64,000 nt of DNA from Manihot esculenta (Eukaryota > Streptophyta > Magnoliopsida > Malpighiales > Euphorbiaceae), in NCBI RefSeq assembly GCF_001659605.2, contig NC_035168.2, positions 11,237,671-11,301,670 of the forward strand. Reading direction: 5' to 3'. How positions within the stretch are numbered: position 1 is the first letter of the stretch; each line of letters begins with the position of its first letter. A program made the translations under genes and the position numbers. The notes under the pieces are model-generated. The model saw only the letters and a list, made by a program, of their open reading frames with translations. It was not told the origin of the DNA and searched no databases. Below are positions 22,543 to 32,056 of the stretch, piece after piece.

Positions 22543-24500
22543 TGATAGAGCATATTTTAGTCCATATTATCACGATCTTATTGATGTTTATTTACACCTT
22601 TTCTACCTAATTTTGTGGTTTTAATCATGTTTTGTAGATATTAGGTGTAAAGAGACAATCTAGAGAAAATGCTCTTAAAATTGCCAAAAAGTGCCAAATA
22701 TGGAAAGTGCCCAAAAAGGAAAGTTTTCAAATATGGAAAGTGGCAAAAAAGGAAAGTTTTCAAATATGGAAAGTGCTAAATAAGGAAAGTTTTCTGATAA
22801 GGAAAGTGCCATAAAAGGAAAGCGCAATCAACAGATTCTTTGAAATTCAAATTGTAGATTCTTCTTTCCTTATTCAGAAGGTGAAGCCAATTATGGAAAG
22901 TGTCAAATAAGGAAAGTTTTCAGAAAAGGAAAGTCCTCAAATAAGGGAAGTGCAGAAGCAAAAGCAAATAAGGAAAGCTCAGTCAGAAGATTATTTGAAA
23001 TTCAAATCGCAGATCTTTCTTTCCTCATTCAAAGATATGCACACACTGCAGCAGTCAAATCTTCCTATTTAGGCAGCAAGATTTCGTAAAGATGCACTTG
23101 CCTCTTCTTCATTCAGCATTCAAAATTCAAACGAAGGCTCCACCTAAAAAGGAAAGACTGGACAGATTTCTTTCCCTTCTGCATTCAATGACTGTGCTCC
23201 ACTTCCTCTTCTGCAATCCGCGCGCATCCTTCCTCTTTTGAAGCCTGATCCGCGCACCTCTTTCCTTCTGGAGAATTTACAATGCGATTCTTTCCTTTTC
23301 AGCACTTTGGACAGCCTCTTCACTAATTAGGAAGCAAGTATGACCTAGTGCAGCACTTTCAACTATAAAAAGACACATAAGAAGCCTCCACACAACCTTT
23401 AAGCCCCCCTTGGGAGGCACCTACGAAATTCACATCTCTTCTTCTACCTTTCTTCTTTTCTTTTATTTTTAATTTTGTTTCAGCCATGAGAGGCTGAAAT
23501 CTTTTATTCTAGTTGAAGATTAGGTGATACTTTAGTTGTTTTATGGATTGGGAGACTTGATTAAACATTGTTAAACTTTTGGTTGTTCAATATTCATGCA
23601 ATTTCATGCTTGATTTCAATATTGCTTTGTTCTTTAGATCTACGTTGATTCTTGATTGCAAAGTAATAATATGTTAGTTTGGATGATTTAAGTCCGTAAT
23701 TGCTTGGATTATTCAAACATAAGAATACTTGGTGTAAAAAAACTAAGGAAATTGTATGATCTAACGACATCTCATGCGTTTGAGTAGTTAGGATTGGATC
23801 TCTCTCTTTCTTCATGCAATTAACAATTGTTTGATGCCTAAGGCCCAAGGACGTTCCTTGGCAATTTGTTAATTAGTAATTAATTAGAGGACGTTCCCTA
23901 ATTGATTTAATCATAAAGAGAGACATGGTGGTGAGAAGCGTCTTCCATCTCCATAACTAATCTATTGAATCAATCAAAAGAAACTAAGTATCAATGATCA
24001 ATCCCAACAACTGAAGTGGATCCAATTCTTCAACTAGAGCTTTCTTTATTTCTCTTTATTTTTTTTGCTTTCAGTTTTAGATTAATTAAATCAATCTCAA
24101 ACCCCCCCCCCATTTTACTTTTACTGCAATTTATTTTTATTCTGCTTTCAGTTTATCTCGTTTTCAGTTTTATCTCGTTTTAGTTTATTTCGCTTTCAGT
24201 TTATTTTGCTTTCCGTTTATTTCTCTTTCAGTTTTATTTTTGTTTCAGTTTTATCTCATTTCAGTTTATTCCGCTTTCAGTTTTATCTCGTTTCAGTTTA
24301 TTTTGTTTTCAGTTTATTTCTCTTTCAGATTTATTTTTGTTTCAGTTTATTTTTGTTTCAATTTATTTTATTGATCTTGATAAAGAAAATAGGTAAGTCC
24401 TCAATTCCCTGTGGATTCGATCCTTTCACCACTATCTGCAGTTGTAAATTGTTGATAACCGGAGAGGTTATTTTTTACCGGCTTCGACAACCGCAAGTCA
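22543..24500 (+). repeat. 5' LTR of element L
   Basis: Starts TGATAGAGCATATT and ends ACCGCAAGTCA. It contains stretches of AAGGAAAGTGCCAAATA-like short repeats (about 22690-22980) and a CTTTCAGTTTAT repeat tract (about 24140-24370). The end of the LTR shares the block TTCACCACTATCTGCAG with LTRs E and M. Confidence 0.9.
24140..24370 (+). repeat. CTTTCAGTTTAT low-complexity tandem repeats in LTR L
   Basis: More than ten imperfect units of the type CTTTCAGTTTATTT stand in tandem. The second LTR has the matching tract at about 28685-28925. The repeats give long Phe/Ser-rich open frames that are not genes. Confidence 0.8.
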
Positions 24501-24505
24501 AAAAT

Positions 24506-24523
24506 TGGCGCCGTTGCTGGGGA
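24506..24523 (+). other. Primer binding site of element L
   Basis: TGGCGCCGTTGCTGGGGA differs by one base from the aspartate tRNA site seen in E (GTTGCC). It starts five bases after the LTR. Confidence 0.85.
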
Positions 24524-24643
24524 GTTGATTTAACTTATTTGTTTTTCTTTCAGGACCAAATTCCCAAAAAAAAAGAAAAAAAAAAAAAGAGAGCACTCTG
24601 CGCAGAACCATCTTCTGAAACATCTCAATTGCACATCTGAATC

Positions 24644-25912
24644 ATGGATGAGGTGAGTAGATCTGATTTTTCTTTACTAACATCTTTTATGAAAGAATTT
24701 GCCATAGGACTAGTTCAACAAGTTCAAGCATCTCAGCCACCAAGGCCATATGGGACCTATGCATATGTAGGACACCCAACTGATCAATGTCCTATGCTTT
24801 ATGAGAATAGTCAGCCTAGACATACATTTGGAGGATTCAATGACCAACCAATTCATGCATATGGAGGATTCTACGAACAACCAAGACATGATCCCTACTA
24901 TAATACATACAATCCAGGTTGGGGAGACTATCCAGACTTCAGTTATGCAGAGGCTAACCACTACCAAAACTATCAAGCCCAAGCAACACCTCAAAGTTCC
25001 AATCTTGATAAGATAATGAAGACTTTGCAAAATATCTAACAGCAAATGGAACAATTGACCACCTCAATGAGTACAATCATGATAAGAAGAGAGGACGAGT
25101 TTCAAGATGATGAGAAAGATGATGAAAGTTCGCAAGTTCAAGAACAAGCTGCTGAAGAGAAACAACCAGAAAACTGTTTGTCCAAACAAACTGGTCAAAC
25201 AGAACCTGTTGATGATTTAGATGTCATTGATTATTTGAGCAAAGATGTTTTTTATATGAATCAAGATGATATTCTGAACAATAATCTTTGCAGGGAAGAG
25301 AGCCAGAAAGAGCCAAAACTGAAAGAAACTGACTGTTGCATCCAACAGGTAGACTGCAAACATGCGCAGAACAAAGGAGAGCCAATCGCACCTCTTCAGA
25401 TCAGCCTTGCGCAGACTGAAACCACCACCTTTCGGCCGCTGAACTCCACCACCTTTCGGCCGCCGAACCTCTCACCACAGCTTCCATCGCATGAAACCCC
25501 TTCCAGTCATCCCTTTCAGGTAAATCTTGCGCAGAAGGAGCAATCTGAAACTCCTTTCAGCCTTCCAACGCAAATAGCCCTTGCTCACGAGGAACAAGTG
25601 GAAGTTCAAGAGCCCAAACCAAAGGACTATGCGGATCAATGCTTGCCCAAACCTCCGGATAAAGTAGAGTTTGTTTTGCCAGATTTTAGTACTAAATTGC
25701 AGCTAGCTATGGAGAAATATGAATTGAAGTTGGAAGTGCTCAAAAATGCAAACATAAGGGCTAGAGGCACACCTCATCTGAAAGAGGAAAGGCTAATCAT
25801 GTTACTTCATGAGTACATGGAGAAAATAGGATGGGTTATGACCAAATCAAAAGGAGTGCTGCACTTTTTACTCAATTCAGTTGGGACTCTTTTCCCTTCT
25901 CCAATTACTTAA
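24644..25912 (+). pseudogene. Element L fused Gag-remnant ORF (one in-frame stop)
   Basis: The frame runs from ATG 24644 (MDEVSRSDFSL) to TAA 25910-25912 and is interrupted once by TAA 25037-25039, which a single change from CAA explains. Residues 40-60 (GHPTDQCPMLYE) resemble the zinc-knuckle area of Athila Gag; N has HPTDMCPTLQ at about 54080. A Tyr/Gln-rich section follows. The last 60 residues (ERLIMLLHEYMEKIGWVMTK) match the linker before reverse transcriptase in N (EKLIEMLKEYKAAIGWTITD, about 55562). Thus the N-terminal Gag, protease and polymerase were removed while the frame was kept. Two palindromes, TTCGGCCGCTGAA (25431-25443) and TTCGGCCGCCGAA (25455-25467), lie in this coding region. 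Confidence 0.75.
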
Positions 25913-26270
25913 GCCTTGAGCAAGAGGATCGCACCATGCACACCACACCCAGGGGAGTACTCAGTTTCTTTTGCATTTTAATATTTTCTATACATTGAGG
26001 ACAATGCATGATTTAGGTGTGGGGGTGCATAATTCTGGATTTCTAATTTTTGCTTTAATTTTCAGTTTGAATTTTTATTTTCATTTTCAGTGTGATTTTT
26101 TTTTTCAATTTTTCGTTTTGTTTTCAATAACACACACAACCACAGTCTTCTTCCTTTTTGTGTTCCGATTTGCTTCACTCAAACTGATAGACTATGTTGA
26201 TGAGCTTTTCTTTCCATGACCCCATTGATGTGATGACTCTTTAAACTTATGTTGAATCAATTGCAGTGAG

Positions 26271-26606
26271 TTGTATTCATGTTTGAGAATTGCCTTTTGA
26301 ATTGAATCTTTGAGTTTGCCATGGTGAAAAATATATTGATGACATTCATTAGAGAGAATGAATTGAAAATTGTGTGAATGAACTTAACAGGACTTGATTT
26401 AGCAATTGGTGTTGATTTGCCCAAATCATTAAGAGAGTTGTATTCATGTTTGAGAATTGCCTTTTGAATTGAATCTTTGAGTTTGCCATTGTGAAAAATA
26501 TATTGATGACATTCATTAGGGAGAATGAATTGAAAATTGTGTGAATGAACTTAACAGGACTTGATTTAGCAATTGGTGTTGATTTGCCCAAATCATTGAG
26601 AGAAAG
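26271..26606 (+). repeat. Two tandem copies of a 168-bp unit in element L
   Basis: TTGTATTCATGTTTGAGAAT starts both copies, at 26271 and 26439, and the copies are nearly identical. They lie in the non-coding region between the ORF and the 3' LTR (25913-27093), where I saw no other coding signal. Confidence 0.9.
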
Positions 26607-27077
26607 AAATTCACAAAGGCTTAGACTTCAAAAGCACAAATTGAAAACTGTTCCAATGGCCAAAAGACTATGAACAGAGCTAGTAGCCACTTGGACAGGT
26701 GACCAACTGAGTAACTGGGGGTGGGTATCACAAATATGTACCTCCACGTCAAAAGGTTGGTGACTTGTTCAAGCAAAATTAAAAGTGCAAAAAGCTGAAT
26801 CAAGTACTTCAAGGTAAGGGCAAGTCACTCTGAAAGCTAGAAAAAGTCTTATCTGAACAAATAACATGTGCATGTATGATCTCTCTTGAGTAAAACAAAT
26901 CCTAGCCATGGTAAGCAAAGGGAAACAAGGAAAGAAGGTGAGTAATCTTCATGCATATATTCTTCACTGCAATGATTCAAAATAGGTGTCTAGAGTAAGA
27001 GCTTAAGTGGAAATAAGGATATAGAGTAAAGAAAGCTTATTTGACTATGTTTATTTGCTTGAGGACAAGCAAAAGGC

Positions 27078-27093
27078 AAGGTGTGGGGGTATT
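27078..27093 (+). other. Polypurine tract of element L
   Basis: AAGGTGTGGGGGTATT lies before the LTR start TGATAGAG. It follows TTGAGGACAAGCAAAAGGC, a context I associate with Athila-like 3' ends. Confidence 0.75.
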
Positions 27094-29055
27094 TGATAGA
27101 GCATATTTTAGTCCATATTATCATGATCTTATTGATGTTTATTTACACTTTTTCTACCTAATTTTGTGGTTTTAATCATGTTTTGCAGATATTAGGTGTA
27201 AAGAGACAATCTAGATAAAATGCTCTTAAAACTGCCAAAAAGTGCCAAATATGGAAAGTGCCCAAAAAAGAAAGTTTTCAAATATGGAAAGTGGCAAAAA
27301 AGGAAAGTTTTCAAATATGGAAAGTGCTAAATAAGAAAAGTTTTCTGATAAGGAAAGTGCCATAAAAGGAAAGCGCAATCAACAGATTCTTTGAAATTCA
27401 AATTGCAGATTCTTCTTTCCTTATTCAGAAGGTGAAGCCAATTATGGAAAGTGTCAAATAAGGAAAGTTTTCAGAAAAGGAAAGTCCTCAAATAAGGGAA
27501 GTGCAGAAGCAAAAGCAAATAAGGAAAGCTCAGTTAGAAAATTATTTGAAATTCAAGTCGCAGATCTTTCTTTCCTCATTCAAAGATATGCACACACTGC
27601 AGCAGTCAAATCTTCCTATTTAGGCAGCAAGATTTCATAAAGATGCACTTGCCTCTTCTTCATTCAGCATTCAAAATTCAAACGAAGGCTCCACCTAAAA
27701 AGGAAAGACTGGACAGATTTCTTTCCCTTCTGCATTCAATGACTGTGCTCCACTTCCTCTTCTGCAATCCGCGCGCATCCTTCCTCTTTTGAAGCCTGAT
27801 CCGCGCACCTCTTTCCTTCTGGAGAATTTACAACGCGATTCTTTCCTTTTCAGCACTTTGGACAGCCTCTTCACTAATTAGGAAGCAAGTATGACCTAGG
27901 GCAGCACTTTCACTATAAAAAGACACATAAGGAGCCTCCACACAACCTTTAAGCCCCCCTTGGGAGGCACCTACGAAATTCACATCTCTTCTTCTACCTT
28001 TCTTCTTTTCTTTTATTTTTAATTTTGTTTCAGCTATGAGAGGCTGAAATCTTTTATTCTAGTTGAAGATTAGGTGATACTTTAGTTATTTTATGGATTG
28101 GGAGACTTGATTAAACATTGTTAAACTTTTAGTTGTTCAATATTCATGCAATTTCATGCTTGATTTCAATATTGCTTTGTTCTTTAGATCTACGTTGATT
28201 CTTGATTGCAAAGTAATAATATGTTAGTTTGGATGATTTAAGTCCGTAATTGCTTGGATTATTCAAACATAAGAATACTTGGTGTAAAAAAAACTAAGAA
28301 AATTGTATGATCTAACGACATCTCATGCGTTTGAGTAGTTAGGATTGGATCTCTCTCTTTCTTCATGCAATTAACAATTGTTTGATGCCTAAGGCCCAAG
28401 GACGTTCCTTGGCAATTTGTTAATTAGTAATTAATTAGAGGACGTTCCCTAATTGATTTAATCATAAAGAGAGACATGGTGGTGAGAAGCGTCTTCCATC
28501 TCCATAACTAATCTATTGAATCAATCAAAAGAAACTAAGTATCAATGATCAATCCCAACAACTGAAGTGGATCCAATTCTTCAACTAGAGCTTTCTTATT
28601 ATTTATTTCTCTTTATTTTTTTTGCTTTCAGTTTTAGATTAATTAAATCAATCTCAAACCCCCCCCATTTTACTTTTACTGCAATTTATTTTTATTCCGC
28701 TTTCAGTTTATCTCGTTTTCAGTTTTATCTCGTTTCAGTTTATTTCGCTTTCAGTTTATTTTGCTTTCCGTTTATTTCTCTTTCAGTTTTATTTTTGTTT
28801 CAGTTTTATCTCGTTTCAGTTTATTCCGCTTTCAGTTTTATCTCGTTTCAGTTTATTTTGCTTTCAGTTTATTTCTCTTTCAGATTTATTTTTGTTTCAG
28901 TTTATTTTTGTTTCAGTTTATTTTATTGGTCTTGATAAGGAAAATAGGTAAGTTCTCAATTCTCTGTGGATTCGATCCTTTCACCACTATCTGCAGTTGT
29001 AAATTGTTGATAACCAGAGAGGTTATTTTTGACCGGTTTCGACAACCGCGAGTCA
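27094..29055 (+). repeat. 3' LTR of element L
   Basis: It starts TGATAGAGCATATT and ends ACCGCGAGTCA. It is nearly identical to the 5' LTR over the parts compared and is followed by TTAGC, the altered copy of the target duplication. Confidence 0.9.
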
Positions 29056-29775
29056 TTAGCCTTCGTCAAGAGAATGGCTAAAGTCCTATTCTCATCCCTT
29101 CTCGGCTGGATCCCATCTTTCCTCAATTCCACCCATAGATTTTAACTTGTTTGGAGGCGCCCAAAACCCTCAGACGTTTAATGTCGGAGGACAAAAAAAC
29201 TTGCCTTTCCATCTCTTTACTGAATAAGGGATCTGGTCAAACATCGTCTGGCATTTTCGCCCACTAAAAAACCAGAATTCTTCTATTTTGCAGGTACCCA
29301 GCTGGTACAGTTGAGAGAAGAGGGCTACACTTGATTTGATGTTGTTGTTAAGACAAATGAACCGAAAGGCCACCAAGATTCTCAAACTGTTGGGATGTAA
29401 TTGGATGACCGAAAGCTTATGGAACTGAATGACATCACCAAAAAATAGGTCCAGAGGGAACTGGAGACCCGCCTTAAACTGCTCCTCAAAGACTATAATA
29501 GTATCATTTGCAGGGATCAGGTCATTTATGCGAACCCTTAAGGAAGGGGCAAAGACAAAAAAAAGTCTCTCTAGGAATTGGGTATGTATCATAAAGCCGA
29601 TCTATATCTTGCTCCAATAGGACGGACGAGACGTCACTAATTGAGCTACCTTCACGTTCTGGAGCCCCCTCAATGGAACGATAAGGGTTGGAACACAAAT
29701 GGGGCCACAGAGAAAGAGTTTGAGGCAAAATCTCCACTGGGGTAAAAGAAGATGAAGTATTCCTATTCGTTCTAA
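29056..29775 (-). pseudogene. K1: upstream half of the antisense extra ORF (Transposase_28-like)
   Basis: On the - strand the sequence encodes a protein with VRINDLIPANDTIIVFEEQ, then FKAGLQFPLDLFF and QLHPNSLRILVAFRFIC. This is the pattern of the plant domain called 'putative gypsy type transposon' or Transposase_28 (PF04195 from memory; a profile search would confirm it). It matches K2 at 45461-45850. The start codon position of K2 reads ACG here, and a frame change lies near 29580. The name is historical: no transposase activity is known to me. Confidence 0.7.
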
Positions 29776-29910
29776 GAGGAAAAAGAAAACAGAAAACAGA
29801 AATTACTGAGAAAGCAAGGGAATATAATCAAAAAAGAAGGAGTGACCGAGTCTTTCTGAAAGCACAAATTACAGGTTAGAGCACAAGTAATATTTAGGGA
29901 GGAAGAAGGG

Positions 29911-29920
29911 TTCTTATAAT
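29911..29920 (-). promoter_or_regulatory. TATA-like box of the K1 antisense ORF
   Basis: The - strand reads ATTATAAGAA, about 150 bp upstream of the antisense ORF. The same element (TTATAAGAACCC) stands at the same place in K2 (45319-45330). Conservation in two diverged copies supports a promoter. Confidence 0.5.
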
Positions 29921-30149
29921 ACAGTTTTGACGGTAGGTTTTAAATGCAGCTCAAAAAATGGGGCAGCCATCATTAAAAAACTAGGCATGCAAAGCGGCGT
30001 GAGTCAGGAAAAAATCAATATCCATAAGCCACGTACCCTAGGTCGTGAGAACAATTCGAATCTAAAGAATCGAAGATCAGCCGGAGAATCTCTAATGTTA
30101 CATAACGATCACCCAAAATAAGCTATGAGCTGTCACTATAAGATAAGAT

Positions 30150-30610
30150 CACGTGACAAGAATTTGATAAGTAGAAAACATGGTCTCGCCTGAGGAAAGG
30201 AAGACCCAGATACCTCAACACCTTATTTATCATTAAGACTCGCCCTTCCTAGATAGGAAGAGTCTTAGCATAAAGTTACCGTTATCGGGCACAATCTAGC
30301 CTATCCCCATTATACCTATAATCATGAGATCACTGACTTATTAGTTGGCAATATCCCTTATCAAGCAGTCGACCACATCAATGTCAGATTATTAGAAAAT
30401 ATTATATTTACAGTATAAAATGAGAACGATCACAGAAGCAAAAATACCCTATTCTCTTGTACTACTCAAGTTCTAAACAATTTATTACATTCGTCTTATT
30501 CTATAACATAAAGATTTGGTTGTCAGTGTGGTTATCGTGGACACCTACTACCTCGCATTCTTTCTTACAGGTCTAACCAATCAAAATATAAATTGTTTTC
30601 GACCGCATCA
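30150..30610 (+). repeat. K1 LTR (Tat-like), outer end at 30610
   Basis: The sequence ends TTTTCGACCGCATCA at 30610, after which AT-rich DNA begins. It is homologous to the K2 ends at 44606 and 51981. A TATA-like TATAAAATGAG lies at about 30415. The inner boundary is uncertain. In Tat elements gag-pol points toward this LTR, so the rest of K1 should lie to the left, beyond J. Confidence 0.6.
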
Positions 30611-31680
30611 AGTACTAAAGGAAAAAAAAAGTAAAATTGTTTAGTCTATTTTTAATCCATTTATTTTAAAAATTTCAAGTATTTATATTTTTCAAGAGCG
30701 TCTTTGATCTTTTATGGAATTAAATTTTTTTTAATTTATATTAAATAATTAAAAAGCTATTTAGAAAGTTTGATGGGCTTATGTATCCATCACTCAATAC
30801 CTTAAGGGATTTTTTTTTCTCAAACATTCCACATCAGTGTCCATTTTACTATGTCATAATCAACTGCCACGTTAAATAATTTTGTTGGTAATTCTCTTAA
30901 CTTTTATTTTTATATATATGTTATTTAATATTTAAAATTTACTCTTCAATTAATTTAAAAATTCGTATTAAGTAGGTACATTAAAACTTTTTTATTTCAT
31001 AATCTGTAATAATATAAAGAGTTTGCATTTGAAATAAAAATTTAAGGCTGTGATTTATTAGTTTTCTTTTTTTGGGAGAACAGCAAAAGTTGGCTTTTTT
31101 TTTTCTTCAAAGTTTGGTTAAGGATAGGTTCAAAAAATAATAAATTTAAACTTCTGAAAAATAATTTATATTTAAATAATACTTATAAAAAATATTTTTT
31201 AAAGAATATTTTTAACAAAATAACTTACTTCTTATTGATAATTTTAATTTAAAAATAAAAATATTAATAAATTTATATATATAAATTTTAATAAAATCTT
31301 TAAAAGTGTTATTTTAAAAAAAAAATATTTTTTAACTAATTTTTTTATGTCTCACATATTAAAAAATATAAAAATATATTTTTTAAGTACTAATATTTTC
31401 GTGAAAAAGGCTTAATATTAAAATTTTGAGTGATGTTTTACGATTTTTTTTTAATTATCTTCAAAATTTTGCTTAAAAAAATAGAAAAGGCTATTGGGTT
31501 GGAGTTTATTACACACAACAAGAAGCATAACAACGAGGGAAAAAAGAACCTTGAGAAAATTAATGATTTATTTTTAATAAAAAAGACTTTGTCAATGGAT
31601 GATGTCAGCACATCATTTCTCTCTGAATTTAATAAAAATAAATAATAAACAATAAAAACATCAAATTCGATATATTCAGC
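30611..31680. other. AT-rich non-coding flank upstream of the KINB2 gene
   Basis: Very AT-rich, with many runs of A and T and no coding frame I can support. The part at about 31140-31330 resembles 52130-52330, suggesting a shared AT-rich repeat. The promoter of the KINB2 gene must lie in the right part of this stretch. Confidence 0.6.
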
Positions 31681-31830
31681 TTTGGATTGGCCCACCGCCA
31701 CCACCACCATCACCACCACTGCAACCGCACCCGCACTCGCACTCGCACGCACCCTTCATTTTCAATTCTCAAATCCCACCTTCCAAGCTCATCGGAAAAT
31801 TCTTTTCACTTTTCCTTTTCTTTTTTTGCT

Positions 31831-31987
31831 ATGTTTGCCCATTTCATTTTCTGCCAAAAATTCTTCGAATTGAGAATCTCTGTCGCCGATTTCTTGATGG
31901 GCTGTTGTTGATTTAATTTGTTTCTAGTTCATGGGTTTTGGGTAATCTGTAATGGGCATTGGGTATAATTTAATAATCAGAATCTAA
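31831..31987 (+). promoter_or_regulatory. Upstream ORFs before the KINB2 start codon
   Basis: Three short ORFs lie in the 230 bp before the main ATG: 31831-31911 (26 codons), 31931-31945 (4 codons) and 31952-31987 (11 codons). None overlaps the main ATG at 32057. If the leader is unspliced and starts upstream of 31831, scanning ribosomes would meet all three first, which usually lowers translation. The start site of the transcript cannot be seen from the sequence. Confidence 0.4.
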
Positions 31988-32056
31988 TCACTAATAATAA
32001 TATCTCTGATATTCTGTAACTCAGTGGAGGTTGATAGATAATTTATTTATTATATT

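Larger units (their letters stand above)
22543..29055 (+). mobile_element. Element L: non-autonomous Athila-like LTR element
   Basis: This element of 6.5 kb has two LTRs of 1958 and 1962 bp, the primer site TGGCGCCGTTGCTGGGGA (24506-24523), an internal region of only 2.6 kb and a purine-rich tract before the 3' LTR. It has one Gag-derived ORF and no protease, reverse transcriptase or integrase, so it must depend on a full Athila element for movement. It is inserted in the antisense ORF of K1. The flanks CTAGC (22538-22542) and TTAGC (29056-29060) are a target duplication with one changed base. The LTRs differ by few bases in the parts I compared. Confidence 0.9.

Noticed and set aside
24206..24640. 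Phe/Ser-rich ORF that looks like a membrane protein, also at 28567-29081
   Set aside because: It is the translation of the CTTTCAGTTTAT tandem repeats inside the LTRs of element L.
31687..31911. ORF starting with a His run (MAHRHHHHHHHC)
   Set aside because: It comes from a CAC trinucleotide tract in the probable leader of the KINB2 gene and has no downstream protein-like part apart from the 26-codon upstream ORF.
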